From Romanomermis culicivorax (lineage: Eukaryota > Nematoda > Enoplea > Mermithida > Mermithidae): a stretch of DNA of 64,000 nucleotides. Shown here one piece after another: positions 46,075-57,829 of the stretch. The notes below the pieces were generated by a model that made no database searches, was not told where the DNA came from, and saw nothing but the letters and a program-made list of their open reading frames with translations. A program made the position numbers and the translations under genes. The stretch spans positions 62,001 to 126,000 of the forward strand of contig CAWUHX010000370.1 in assembly GCA_963922205.1 (NCBI GenBank). Reading direction: 5' to 3'. Position 1 is the stretch's first letter, and the number at the start of each line of letters is the position of its first letter.

Positions 46075-46728
46075 GTGCAACCTGACCTCTGCAAAAAAGC
46101 TTGTTGCACATGCTTTGACTAATTTTCACAAAGTTAACATTAATATAAAGAAAGAAACTAACAAAATATAAAATGGAATAAAATTGAATTTAGGCTAATT
46201 ATTATTATCTGCTGCTATCAAAGAGTGCCCAGATAATCGTAATGTATAATCAGGCCGGTAAGGAAGAGGGTTGGGGGGCAATGGCATGTGTATAATAAAT
46301 GTTTCTTATTGTTGCTTAGAAAGGTAAATGGGATATCTTTGCTTCGGATTTTTAATTACAAAAATACTGAGCTCAAAATCCCCCCAAAAAAATTGAGGAG
46401 ATCCATGCTCCCCCCCACCATTTTGTCTGACAAAGCTTGATGCAAAACATCCATATTGAAAACACAAAAATTTGCATTTCCGGCGACGCTTGAATGCAAT
46501 ATTTCATCTGAGTTGAGGCGCTTCATTATACAAATCAGTGAAAAGCCGCATTGAATTTTTGGATTTCTGAATCTATGGACCCTGAGCTGCTCACATTATA
46601 AAGTGAATCGTTAGTGAAATCTGTGTGAATCATGTGTTACAGCAAAATCAATTGATACAATGATGCGGGCTGGTGCATTATCCTTTCATATTTTATATCT
46701 ACGACGTTCTATCTATTCTTTGTGAAAG

Positions 46729-46903
46729 CTTTCCTGCCTGAAGGCCATAACAGAGGGACATTGTTCCAGTTTCGCTATGTGCACCGAGCATATACCTTGG
46801 TTTTTCACAAGTATGCTAAGGAACGGCTCGACTCATGTCTCAGCTCTTTTTCTGATGGAGGACACAGTTCTGTTAACTGGCCATCGGGCCGTCAAAAAGA
46901 GGC
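46729..46903 (+). CDS. Gene B, exon B1 (unrecognised)
   Basis: The acceptor is probably CTATTCTTTGTGAAAG (AG at 46727-46728), phase 1; donor GAGGC|GTAAAT (46904), phase 2, which fits B2. It encodes about 58 residues (FQFRYVHRAYTLVFHKYAKE). An upstream exon with the start codon must exist, because the frame has no ATG before the donor that follows a good context. Exons B1-B6 together encode 474 residues. Confidence 0.6.
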
Positions 46904-47107
46904 GTAAATGACGAAACTGATAAGTGGCAGAAATATAAATTGTATCTTGTCCATACATCAGTATTTTCCTTCAAGAAATCTTTCTTATTGTATTTGAAAT
47001 TTTTTCTCTCTCTGTAACTTCATTCAAAAGTTTTGGAGCTTCTAACATCGAATTCCCGAAAAATTCCAGACCATAGATTTTCGATAGTAATCAACTTTTA
47101 TTCCCAG

Positions 47108-47271
47108 GATGCATTGGGTTTGCGAACAAGAAGGACAACTGGAATTTCGTTTGCACGAAGCGAAACGAAAGGTTGAAACGATAGAATGTCTAGTTGAGAA
47201 GAAGAGATTTTGCGGTATGAGATCGGCGAATTTGGAGGAGTATATCATTGAGCAAATGGGTTTTGATCAAG
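47108..47271 (+). CDS. Gene B, exon B2
   Basis: Acceptor TCAACTTTTATTCCCAG (AG at 47106-47107), phase 2, and donor GATCAAG|GTACCT (47272), phase 1. About 54 residues, charged and helical (LHEAKRKVETIECLVEKKRF), with three cysteines. The first intron is 204 bases. An ATG at 47109 is internal in this reading. Confidence 0.7.
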
Positions 47272-47808
47272 GTACCTTTTGCGAAGTTTACTCAAATCAT
47301 TTTTCTCTAAATAGAGATCTGATGTTCATGAACTTTTTTATCTATATAGAAGCCAAATATGGAAAACATATAGAAAGTATTAGATGACCTTATTTAATCA
47401 AAATCAAGTAAGTGGTCTCAAAATTTCATCTTTTTTGATCAAAAATTCTCTTACGATCAATGTTAACTTTCACAATTCCTGAGTATAAGAGACGTCCTAC
47501 ATATCAATTCTATTCATTTATTTTTTTAATATTTGTTTCCTTTTAATGAAAAATTATGAGTTTTCCAGTTGCATTTTTCACCAGCATTTGTGCAGGATTT
47601 TGTAATAAGTTGAAAACATGTAAAAACAAAACAAAAACAGCGTCAGTCTAAATTTTAATCTTGAAATTGAACAACGGCGAATAGAAAATTGTGGCCTACG
47701 GAGCTTTACGGTGCTTTATGAGAAAACTGAACAAATGTGGACAAAAATTTTACAATTTTGAATATGGAGCTTCGAGTGGCAAATTTTGTTCAAAAGTAAA
47801 AATAAACG

Positions 47809-49136
47809 GGCATTAATATAGAATCGGTGACCCCTACTTTCCACAGCAACGGTTAAGCATGTAGGCGGTTAGTAAAGGGGGCGTGGTTGAATATAAGCCA
47901 TGCTGATTCTATTTTTAGCGCTCTCGTTCCTTTGTGTGCCACACTTTTTAACGCGACGATATTTTTATCATGTTTCGGATTCATACACCAAAGAGCCACG
48001 TTTAAAAAAGCAGTTGAACGTTCAAAAAACGTCTTGTTATGCCGCTTAAGACAGATAATTATGTTAATAACCTCAAACGAAAGTGCTTCCAGTTTCCAAA
48101 CGTCTAATTTGTATAATCAATCTGAAGATTTTTTTGCTATTTTGTTCATAGGCGAGTTTTGAAATTTTTTACTGATGGAATGAGTATTTTTTGCATTTAA
48201 ACTGTACAACAGATGGAAAAGTCGAGAAGTACGGGTACAATGCCCAAATTTTGTGTGCTGTATTGCCTATTAAGAGGGAGCCGATTGTGTGCCATTGCTA
48301 TATCAGATGTAGGAGTAAAAATTATAGATTTAAAAAAATGGTGATACAGTGGAAAATAAATATCGAGGGACGTAAAAATTTGCTCAGAAAAATGACCGAA
48401 CGGTTTTTCACTTCAAAGAATGCTGCACCCAATGCAGATGTTTTTCTTCTCATACTTTTTATTTTTTACTTTCCCACGCAATGACTAACTGTTTCCGCCT
48501 GCAAGAATTTCCCGTACGACTTTAGAACTTTACAATACATTATTTAGCTTCATTCATTTGAAGAAAAATTTGAAGGTCTAAAAAATTGACAGAATTATCC
48601 TGGCAAAGACAATATGGATCTGCGTTTGAAAATAAAAAATTTTAATTTGCTTGTGACGAATCGAAATTAATTAAATTTCATAATTTTGTTGTAATTATAT
48701 TTCATAATCAATAAATACAATAAAGCACGCAAAAAGGGTTAGGTACGCAAAGGAAGGAGTACGCTGAAAAAGAACCAGGCTGACCGATATTTAACCACAC
48801 CCCCTTTATTGACCGCCGAAATGCTTAACCGTTGCTGTAGAAAGTACGGGTCCCTGACAGATATGCACGGCGAGAATTTTCCAGGGGGTAGGGTCCATGG
48901 AAATTTTTCTCAGGGGGGTAGGGGGGGTGGGTGAGAAAAAAACAAAAAAAGTTCTTCAAGCCTGCTTTTGATACAAAATATGCACAAAAATCATGAAAAA
49001 AGTTGTCTTGAAAAAAGTTCATGGGGGTGTTTTGACGATTTTTTTGACCAGGGGGATGGCCAGGGTCTCAGGTATGGGGGTTTACCCCCCTTACCCCCCT
49101 ATGTGCATGTATGGTCCCCGATTCTATAGTTATGCC
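47809..49136. mobile_element. TIR transposon with GGCATTAATATAGAATCGG ends, split by a hAT MITE
   Basis: The left end at 47809 and the complement of the right end (ATTCTATAGTTATGCC to 49136) match over about 85 bases when the MITE at 48858-49113 is taken out; both have the internal words AGCAACGGTTAAGCAT and AAAGGGGG. AATAAACG (47801-47808) and AATAAACA (49137-49144) are a probable 8-bp duplication. ORFs at 47887-48162 and 48191-48484 show no clear transposase. It lies in the B2-B3 intron. Confidence 0.8.
48858..49113. mobile_element. hAT MITE (CAGATATGCACGG...GTGCATGTATG family), nested
   Basis: 256 bp; ends inverted; GTCCCTGA (48850-48857) and GTCCCCGA (49114-49121) flank it with one mismatch. 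It interrupts the right terminal repeat of the element at 47809-49136, and so is younger. Family members: 35766-37494 and 60481-60727. Confidence 0.88.
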
Positions 49137-49503
49137 AATAAACAAATATAAAAAGAAAAAATCGAAAAATTAAAATCAAGTAAATGATTTGAATGAATAA
49201 ATAGAATTTTCACCCTTATCATAAGTAAAAATTCTATCAGTTTACTGTGATATCTGTTGTCCTACCCTACCTACCCTATCTGATCCCGTTTGTTCACACT
49301 ATACAACTGCATGTTAACCAAATTTTCATCACGTATTTCAATTTTTCACATCCCTTCAAAATATAGCGTGGTGAGATCTTCCGGTTTTGTATTCAATTTT
49401 CTGCACTTTGAAATGAATACCTGACTACACGTTTTAATAGGACAGGTTTTCTCTTGCTTAGGTCGATCTCCCCATTCCAACCTTTAAAATTTCTATTATT
49501 TAG

Positions 49504-49858
49504 AACCCAATTTCGACTGCGAAAACCCTTACGACGGTCCGAATGTAGAGGACAAAAAGTGTTTCAAAAATTTGACCAGTCGTTCGTCATTCGGCAAGCA
49601 ACTTTGCCTCGTTCATCCGAAAGTTTTACGTTGGATTACGGTAGCCCAAGCTAAACTGACTGCTACGGTCGTTGACAATGGTTATTGCGATTTATCTCGA
49701 TATTCGACTACTTGTCCAGAATTTACTGACGAAGTAGATGTGTCACCGATCGAATTCAATTTTTCTGAAAAAAAACCATCGATCATTTTGCAAAAAATTG
49801 TGACACAAAATTCATTGAACCAACAGGAAATTAATGATCCGGAACGTATTATAAGCAG
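49504..49858 (+). CDS. Gene B, exon B3
   Basis: Acceptor AAAATTTCTATTATTTAG (AG at 49502-49503), phase 1, and donor AGCAG|GTAAAT (49859), phase 2. About 118 residues with five cysteines (FDCENPYDGPN, LCLVHPKV, VVDNGYCDLSRYSTTC) and a hydrophobic strand LRWITVAQAKLTATVV. This looks like a beta-rich extracellular domain, but no family is recognised. Confidence 0.78.
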
Positions 49859-50452
49859 GTAAATGATAATGTGATGCTTACTGGCAGTGTTTTTTTCCAC
49901 TGTGCAAAACTTTTTTTCAGATTTTTTGCACCGTGCAAATATATTTATCAAATGTGGAAAAAAAATTGGGGTTTCCATATAGAAAATATGCATTTTGATG
50001 CATTTTAGTAGGTCTAAATCTCAAAATTTTCCGGCACTTGACGCCGATTATAACTTTAATAATCATTATTTATTTCCAAGCTCAGGCATGGCTCTTAACA
50101 TGTCTACCTCCAATTATCACTAATTTTTAATAGTTTTCATGGTCTTAAACGTGTTATTTCATGTTTAATTGGCAATCTTCAATATTATATCTTTATATTT
50201 AATGAAGATCTGCACTTTTTCCTTCATTAAATTTTTAAGAAAGATCAACATGCCAACTTTCTGAACTTTTTGAAGCGTTTGTTCCTTTCTTAACATAAAT
50301 TGAATTCAAAAGCTTCACGGAAGTATTTTTGGAAACTTTCTACACTTCTGGCCAGTGTTTTTTTTTTGTACGAGCCTCTTTGTACGTGTACAAAGATCGA
50401 AAAAAAATTTTTGTACGCAAGATTTTTTGTTTGTACAGTGTAATAATAGCAG

Positions 50453-51477
50453 CAGGCCCGTAACCAGGAATTTTTTTCAGGGGGGGGGGAATCACCAAAA
50501 TGTTTTGACTAATCCAAAACTCGGCGAATGGAGGTCGCGCGGCGACCAACCAGTGGGCTGAGGGGTCCAGGGTGGCGCGCTTAAGCGCCCCCTGGTGGGG
50601 TCTGGGGCGAAGCCCCAGAAAAAATCAATTTTTAGCACTGTTAGTGCTCGAAAAATTTCTTAAAACGCTATATTTAAAATACATAATTGAGAAAACTCAA
50701 GATCAAAATTTATTGGCACTAAACAACTAATAAAATCTATTCAAAATTAATGAAGTGCTATTCTTCATTTTCTGAATTCAAAATTATAATTCATTGTGCA
50801 TCAAAATTTATTGTTTGAATTGAACTAACCTGCTGATGATGCTACTGAAAGGTCTGCTGGCGTCGACGATTCTGTAGAAGCGGTAGTTGACGCTAGTGTT
50901 ACAACTGGATTAATATTTAAATAAATTTTAACTCATTAGAACGATCATACAATTTTATTCTAACTAACCTGTTGATTCTGAAGGTTTTTGAAAATCATTC
51001 ACAGCACTAGATTCACGTGAAGAAGCTGAATTTGATGTACACATTGACCTTTGTTGTTTAAATTTGAAGATGTGAAATAGCTAGTGATACACTTCATATT
51101 GTATTAGATTCAAAGGTTGAAACAATCCCAAAAAATTTTCATGAACTTCAACCCCTACTATACATCCAACACAAATTATAAAATACGTACAGCAAGAAAA
51201 AGCGTAATATTATGTAGGAAACAGCGAAATGAAAGTCAATCAATATTCAACAATGGCATTACACTGTTAGACATGCAAATTTTATTATAAAATATAATAT
51301 TTGTACCTTTAACCCTTCATTTTTATGATTCAATAAAGGAATAGAAAAAAATTCACAGGTGCCAAGAGTAGTCACTTGTTCACATACATGCGCTCGATCA
51401 GATTCGCTAAAAATTTTTTTCGGATTTCATTTCAGGGGGGGGAATTCCCCCCATTCCCCCCCCTAGTTACGGGCCTG
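50453..51477. mobile_element. hAT transposon with CAGGCCCGTAAC ends, innermost of the nest
   Basis: Left end CAGGCCCGTAACC at 50453 and right end TTACGGGCCTG ending at 51477. AATAGCAG flanks both sides exactly (50445-50452 and 51478-51485). G runs (left) and mixed G/C runs (right) lie inside the ends, like the element at 15229-16051, so both belong to one family. Two minus-strand exon-like pieces ending in GTTAGTT donors (about 50825-51060), rich in S, T and A, may be remnants of a transposase N-terminus. Confidence 0.92.
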
Positions 51478-51691
51478 AATAGCAGCATGCATAAAGAGCT
51501 TAAAAATTTACACAAAAATTATCAAAGAATTTGAGCATAAGTGCATGTAAAAAGTACATAAGAATGAAGTTTATAAGTTTTAAAAATTTATTACCATCAA
51601 CATGTTTAAATTGCGAAAATTTATGGCATTTCAAGTCAGACAATTCAAAAATTCAGAAGCTCGCTCGTCATGCAAATCAGATTCTTCCGAA

Positions 51692-53312
51692 TCATTTTGC
51701 GAATTCTGGGACGTTTCTTTGCGACAGATTTTTTTTTGCCGGCAACCCTATATTATAGCGACCACGTTCACTCATTTCTATCCAAATCTTGTAAGAGTCG
51801 GACAGGTCCATTTGATCGTAGGGAGGCGAGGTAAGCTTCACACGCATTAAAGAATCAAGTACTTTGACGTGCAGTCTGGCGCGAGCTTTGGTTTTGATAC
51901 GATGAGCCAAACTGAAAATGTAGAATGAATTGAATTACATTAATAACGCAGGTACATAAGATATCATAAGCTTTCGAGTAATAAATTCATTAAATATGCA
52001 TAACTTACCTAAATCCACGTTCTACAATGGCATTTTGCACATTCATGGAAAGCAAAACACAGCACAATTTGCTCAAATTCGGATATGTATCAGTACGGTG
52101 TGCGCATATTGAGCAGACGTTCCACCATTCTTCTTCACAGTTTGGTTTGCCGGCCAGTGGAAATAGAGAAAAGCGCTAAAATTAAAAAGAATATATACTT
52201 ATGAATGAATATGAATAGACTAGACTAGACCTACTTTCAAGTCTTCCCATTCGTTATAAATTTCACTATCGTCCAATTCCAAAACAGTGCGGTATGTTTC
52301 TTGCAAAACTTTAACATCGTTTCGTCCAAATGCAATACGTTCTTCAGCCGATAAAGTTTCAGATGATTCGTTCGGTGGTACAAAAATACGGAAGGCTTTC
52401 AACAATTTGGAATTGTCAGTTATCATTCGATTTCGATTCGCATTCGATTCAAGAGTAGTTCAACCAATGCTAGAAAATCAATAAATATTTATATATGTAT
52501 ACACTTTATATACATATTCATAGCATAATGAAAATTACTTATAACTTCACGTTCAACAGCTAATCGATTATCCTCTGATACAGTGCCGGGTTTCAAAAGT
52601 TCGTCAGTCACAATTTTGTTGACATTTTCTTCAACGTCGGCGATGAATTTTGTAGCCATTGGTCCCTTGATGAAATTTGTGCCCAAATATCGATCATGTA
52701 GTAGTGATAAAGCGGTTTCAACCATGCCCTATGATTTTCGATATATACAGAATTATAAGTACTATGTATAAACTAATTACCGGAACATCAAATGGATGAA
52801 CAACATTTGATTGAAATTTCAAACAAAGCTTGTGAATAGGCTCTAACACATCGCACAAATGAAACATTGAAAGTTGATATTTGAAATTGCAAATACGTTT
52901 ACGTAATCCCTGAAATTTATATATTTTTAGATAGACTATATGCAACATTTGAAAACGTTAATATAAATTTTTCCTCACTTTTAACTGCAGGTAATTGGTC
53001 GAATCTTTTGATTTGAGGTACATCAAAATAGGCAGGGCCATACGCGTTAGAGATTTAACAACGTCGAAACGTGACAACCAACTATAAAGCATGAGTAAAC
53101 TTTAAATTTTTAGTTCATCAATAAGAAAGAAAAATAATTCTAACCGAATATCAAAAATGCGTTTTGGTGCAATGTAAGTTTCTTCCAATGCCTTACATAA
53201 TTCTTCTAGTCATGTCGTCGTCAAAATCTTTATTAACCGGTTCGTTTGATGGCGATGAATCTGAATTTTCACTGGGTCGTTTGAAAAATTGTAATAGACT
53301 TTTTTGAGACAT
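51692..53312 (-). pseudogene. hAT transposase, intron-containing, internally deleted (C-terminal half retained)
   Basis: Minus-strand exons run from ATG 53312 to TGA 51692. Exon 1 begins MSQKSLLQFFKRPSE, in which QKSLLQFF fits a PCNA-interacting (PIP) box seen at the start of several transposases. It then passes, after a frameshift, to a middle segment ALEETYIAPKRIFDIR that joins WLSRFDVVKSL across the next intron, a conserved hAT stretch. Later exons carry the C-terminal dimerisation region (AIVERGF spliced to SLAHRIKTKARARL, junction at about 52025 and 51910). The BED finger and first catalytic Asp region are missing, so it is a deletion derivative. Similar to ZNF862-like hAT transposases. 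It sits in the 50353-53599 element, antisense to gene B. Confidence 0.8.
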
Positions 53313-54137
53313 AATCTAAAATAGAGAAGATTATCTCAAACGAGCAGTTTTATGAATTTGCAATCAATCATACAACAAATACATATGATTTTTGAATAGA
53401 TAGGAAGCAAAATACAGCTAGAAATTGGAACTTAGAAGCAAAAATGAAGATGAGGTATAATATTTATTCCAGTAAAACAATATTTTTACCTTATCATCAG
53501 TAAAAAAATCTTGAAAAAATCTTTGTACCTTGTACAAAGATCGTCAAAAAATCTTTGTACGAGACCAAAAATCTTTGTCTCGTACAAAAAAAAACACTGC
53601 TTCTGGCTCATAGCTTTTCGTCCAAATTTATAAAGGTTTACGAACAAATTATTGGTTTTAAATTTTTTCAAATGATAAAATTTCTGGAAATTACGATATT
53701 AACATGAAATTCAAATCTAATTTTTGACATTTTTTCCAAAAATATTTCCAGGTGTGGAAAAAAACTTGACCTCTTTATTTGTAGCAAAAAGTTCGTAAAA
53801 AAACCGATATATTTATTTATAGTACAAAAAAAATTTTTTGGGATGCAAAGCTTTTTTGGTAATGTTTTTACACCGTGCAAAACAGTTTGTGCAAAAAAAC
53901 ACTGCTTACTGATACTTGTACCCTTGATAGAATTCATAGAAATCGACAGATTTGTATTGAATGGTTCTAATCCAGACGAAGAAAACAGATCATTCAAGCT
54001 CTGATTTTTGTCAGTTCCATGTAAATTTCAGAGTTTTTCAAAGAAAATTTTAGAAAACTGAAAATTTTGTTAATTTTCTCTATAAAAATTTCTGATTGTG
54101 TAACTCAAAAATCAGGTGATCACTGTTTGTTCTGTAT

Positions 54138-54260
54138 ATGTTTCGTTGGCTGCTCATCATTTTCACTAGCTTACATTGCAACGATCAAATATTACTGATT
54201 TTTGACTTTTCCAACCTGCGATGCACGAGGTCAGATGCCGGGTGCAAATTCAACCAGCGT
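54138..54260 (+). CDS. Candidate first exon with signal peptide (exon C1)
   Basis: ATG 54138 opens MFRWLLIIFTSLHC, a textbook signal peptide, followed by a short segment with cysteines (SNLRCTRSDAGCKFNQR). A donor CGT|GTAATA at 54261 closes it in phase 0. It lies in the B3-B4 intron of gene B, same strand. Phase 0 would allow splicing to B5 (phase 0), which would give a secreted short isoform, or to a local second exon near 54330-54530. Neither is proven. Confidence 0.4.
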
Positions 54261-54326
54261 GTAATAAATTTCGAGTTCTTGAAAAAACAGTTTTTTTAGA
54301 TCTAAAAAATGATGTTGATTAGTGGA

Positions 54327-54527
54327 TTGAACGAGGGAAAAAGTTCTCACGCTTTGCATAGTGGGTATCGTTCGCATATTTGCATGAACGACAAACAGTC
54401 GGGATGCATTAAAATTCTCCGTTTAAATTTGGTGAAAATTAATTTTTGTCAAATTTTAGACCATCGCGATAAAACTTTGCTGTCCGACGCAGACCCGCAC
54501 AGCAATGCGATTTACTGGCGTCGATGA
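54327..54527 (+). CDS. Possible second exon or separate small ORF after C1
   Basis: An open frame (ORF 54309-54527) with cysteines and hydrophilic residues (GYRSHICMNDKQSGC; DKTLLSDADPHSNAIYWRR). C-x5-7-GC spacing resembles C1. No clear pyrimidine-rich acceptor leads into it in the phase C1 needs; only an AACGAG|GGA join would work. Could be a small secreted protein exon or chance. Confidence 0.25.
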   Translation: MNEGKSSHALHSGYRSHICMNDKQSGCIKILRLNLVKINFCQILDHRDKTLLSDADPHSNAIYWRR

Positions 54528-54926
54528 AATTATATAATTACAACAGTAAAGCAATACATTTGCGAGCTGAGCAAGGCAAACCGCATAACTTTCTGATCAA
54601 AACTCGTTAAATGACAGACTTTTGAAATTTAAATATTTTTTGATCGTGAATTGCAAGTTGATCAAGCTAATTCACGGAAAAAAATTGTAATTTTCTATGA
54701 ATAAGTGCAGTTCGTGCTATACTGTAGATATAGATAGAAAATCTTAAAATGCCAAACTACAGTAAATTTTTTTTCTGAGCTAAATTTTTTTTCTATAGTA
54801 AATAGGTTATCTTATGATCAAACTCCGACAATTCTAGCTTGATTGACTTTTCAAATTTGGATTTTTGACTGTCTTTAATTTATTAAACACAACAAACTCA
54901 TGGATTTTAATGTAATTAATTTTCAG

Positions 54927-55305
54927 GCAGGAATTGAACGCTTCTCCGAAAATCGACGTGACAAATGCTCAAAAGTCGATAAAAGATGAACAGGTTACTC
55001 AAAGTCTTGCTCCGGAAATTCGTCGACAAATATTCGACCACAAAGACGGAACGACGATCGGACAAGCTTTGGATTATTGGTGGGCGGAAAAAACGAAACT
55101 TAAAGAGAAAGAAGAAACCCTGTATACCTGTAGGGTCGAAGTTATCGCCAAGATTCGATCTCTGCATGAATTGCCGTCAGTCAAACAAGCTAAAAATCTT
55201 TGTGAATGGTGTTCCAGACAAAGAAGATCTAGAATCAGGCCGTTCGCAATGTTCGTTGCAGAAAAGGCTTTTCGGACGTGTAAAGAATGCAAAATGAGAT
55301 TCTAC
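54927..55305 (+). CDS. Gene B, exon B4
   Basis: Acceptor TGTAATTAATTTTCAG (AG at 54925-54926), phase 2, and donor TTCTAC|GTGAGT (55306), phase 0. About 126 residues: a charged helical segment (WWAEKTKLKEKEETLYTCRV) then a Cys-pair region (LCEWCSRQRRSRIRPF; FRTCKECKMRF) that could bind metal or form disulfides. Not a zinc finger I can name. Confidence 0.8.
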
Positions 55306-55385
55306 GTGAGTAAACTTTTTTCAATCGATCGTTTACCCGTTTATTTCCACAAAATTTCTATTCTGTTTTTTATGAAGTGCTCGTA

Positions 55386-56108
55386 AAGCGAAAAATGACA
55401 AAAATTAACCCTGTCATCCTAATCGTTTGCACAAAGGCCTTAGAAACGAATTATTTTTATAAAAAATTGCTGAAGATTGGTACTTCTGTATGTTCACAGA
55501 TTTTCAGTCCTATGTGACATATACTCCATGTTCAGCAGAAAATGTGTAAACACAAAAAACTTGCTTTGCACTTGCTAACATCTCAACAAGATTCACATCC
55601 CAACAACGCAAACATCAGAAGGAAAACGTGAGCCGAAATAATCAAAATAAAGATTGCATTGGTCTAGCTTTGACGGTTGGGAAGCGGAGGGCCTCAAGGA
55701 ACCCTGCAAAAATTGAAACTTTCAATAAAAATCACCTAAATTCAATAGAATTTTGACTAAGTTTGTTCATACTGAAATGGTTGTGAAGCAAGTAATGCTT
55801 CAGATTTTTACCATTTCCTGCTAAATCATATGCTGCATTGGACCGAAAATTTGTTGTCTAAAAAACAGTCAATAAAACCTTGTTGTCTTGTTGTAAACAA
55901 GTTTAGAAATCGGTACTTTTTAATTTTTCAATTTCTGATCATTTGCAAAGAACAGACCATAGGGCAATAGTTTATTTCGGTGCCTCCTCTGTTCAGAAAA
56001 CATCCCATAGACATTTTCTCTCATCTAATTTGACTTGATGGAAAACAGTATATCCTGAATCGTAGGTCACTCTCCTGCAGCTTGTAACATAGAGGGCTCT
56101 CAAGCCGT
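55386..56108. other. No gene recognised
   Basis: Start of the B4-B5 intron. AT-rich, no terminal repeats recognised. Confidence 0.4.
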
Positions 56109-56234
56109 TGCGCACTGTTTTTTTCTCCACAGTGCGGACTTTTTCGGCTTTGTGCAGAATTTCTTTTGGTGATTTTTGTACTGGTGCAGAATTTTTCGAA
56201 TATCACATCGGATACAGAAAATATGCACTTTGGT

Positions 56235-57314
56235 CAGGCTTTTTTTAGTCATTTTAGGGGCCTGGGCCCCTGAAAGTTTGGAAATGGCTCCTAAAATTTT
56301 AGGTCTAGGAGCCATTTTGGCTCCTAAAATTTTGACATATTCATTTATATTATAGTGAATTGTAGCTGTTTTCATTCAATTTTAGATTTGAAGTAAGTGT
56401 TTTACAGGCTCTAAAATCATAAAACATCGAAAATTTTCCGGCGCTTCGCGCCGGATCTTATTATATAATTTTTTTAATTAGTCTATTCACTGTTTCTCTA
56501 CAAATCAAACTTTCTGGAAAAAAAATTCTCGACGAAGGGGAAAAAACATGGGGGTTCGACATGGAAAAGATGAATTTTGGTGCATTTGGTGCAAAAGAAT
56601 TCTGGTGATCAAAATCTCAATTTTTCCATTTTTGTTACTATTACTTTAAATATGGAGCCGAGTTTGAATTCATGATTATAATGGAGGTGATTTTCATAAA
56701 TTTCAAGTTTCATTTGAGGTTGTCAAACTTATGAAAGTATGAACATATTTTTTAGTTTGTAAAATCATATAATACATGTTTTCGAACCTTGTATGTTTAT
56801 CGAATAAGTTATCCTTAAATTAATTTTTCAGCATTTAGAGTGTCAAGATCTGAAAAAAATCGTTGCATAGCGCCGGAAAGATATAGGAAACAATAGAACA
56901 ATGAGAACAGAAGCTGCAATTTCAAAACCCTATTCTTTTGAGTAAGAAGGAAATGAACTCAAGTGCAATCTTGGATGAGGATTTGTGCAAAATTAAACGA
57001 AATATCGCGTTTTTTGCATAAAAAAATTTCTTTGCACAAAGATTTCTCGGCCGATGTTTGTACGTGTAGAAAGATGCCTGTAACTGAAAACGCTGGGTGG
57101 AAATCAAATTTTGAACAGTGATTTTTTAAAACTCGGATCAACTTATTGAATATCTACATAATTTAATTATATAGTACGTTCTACAGTGTGTTACAAGCAC
57201 GTTTTTCAATATTCTTCAATTAAAAATTTTTGGCTCCCAAAATTTTAATTTGGCCCCTAAAAATTTAGGCCTAGGAGCCATTTCGCTCCTGGTTTTCAAA
57301 CCAAAAAAAGCCTG
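56235..57314. mobile_element. hAT element with CAGGCTTTTTTT ends
   Basis: CAGGCTTTTTTTAG at 56235 and AAAAAAAGCCTG ending at 57314 are inverted. Flanks ACTTTGGT (56227-56234) and ATTTTGGT (57315-57322) differ at one base. Just inside both ends lie GGCTCCTAAAATTTTAGG / CCTAGGAGCCATTT inverted words. No transposase. It sits in older repeat sequence resembling the outer element at 49.9 kb, which spans about 56.1-58.1 kb. Confidence 0.82.
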
Positions 57315-57829
57315 ATTTTGGTGCATTTTAGAAGGTTATAATCTTAAAGCTTCGCGCCGCTTATAACTTTAATAAGCATTATTATTTATTTCCTAGCTCA
57401 GGTGCAGCTTCTAGCTTGTCTACCTTCACTTACCGTTCAATCTTTAATAGTTTTCATCATCTTACTTAAACGTATTATCTTATGTTTGTTTCAATTATTA
57501 ATCTTCGATATTTTATCTTGATATTTAATGAAGATTCACATTTTTCCCTTGACACATTTTTTGAGAAAGATCAATACGTCAAGTCTGTATACTTTTTGGA
57601 ACGACTATTCCTTTCTTAACGTAAAATCAATCGAAAAGCTCATGGAAGTAGTTTTCGGAAATTTCGACTCTGCTTACTCATATCTTTTCGGCCAAGTTCA
57701 TGAGAGTTTGCGAATAAATTACTAGTTTTAAAATTTTTTAAATATAAAATTCTAGAAATTACGACTTTTAAACACAAAATTCGAATCTAATTCTTGAAAT
57801 AAATGTTCGGAGAATTAATTTTCCAGCGT

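Larger units (their letters stand above)
50353..53599. mobile_element. hAT transposon with CAGTGTTTTTTTTTGTACGAG ends and transposase remnant
   Basis: Left end CAGTGTTTTTTTTTTGTACG at 50353; right end is the complement (CGTACAAAAAAAAACACTG to 53599). Subterminal TTTGTAC words repeat at both ends. CTTCTGGC flanks both sides exactly (50345-50352 and 53600-53607). It contains the transposase exons on the minus strand and is itself interrupted by a hAT at 50453. Confidence 0.92.
49885..53904. mobile_element. Outer hAT element (CAGTGTTTTTTTCC ends), host of nested hATs
   Basis: Left end CAGTGTTTTTTTCCACTGTGC (49885) and the complement of the right end GCAAAAAAACACTG (to 53904); flanks CTTACTGG (49877-49884) and CTTACTGA (53905-53912) differ at one base. 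Its own sequence is only about 770 bp after the nested 3.25-kb element is removed, and part of it resembles sequence at 56-58 kb. It lies in the B3-B4 intron. Confidence 0.82.

Noticed and set aside
47887-48484. THAP-type transposase in the TIR element at 47.8-49.1 kb
   Set aside because: A short MPKFCVLYC-like start was noted, but the later conserved THAP residues are missing and the frames are broken.
54293-54300. Acceptor TTTTTTTAG at 54299 as the start of a coding exon
   Set aside because: All three frames close within 20 bases after it, so it could only lead into untranslated sequence before ATG 54309.
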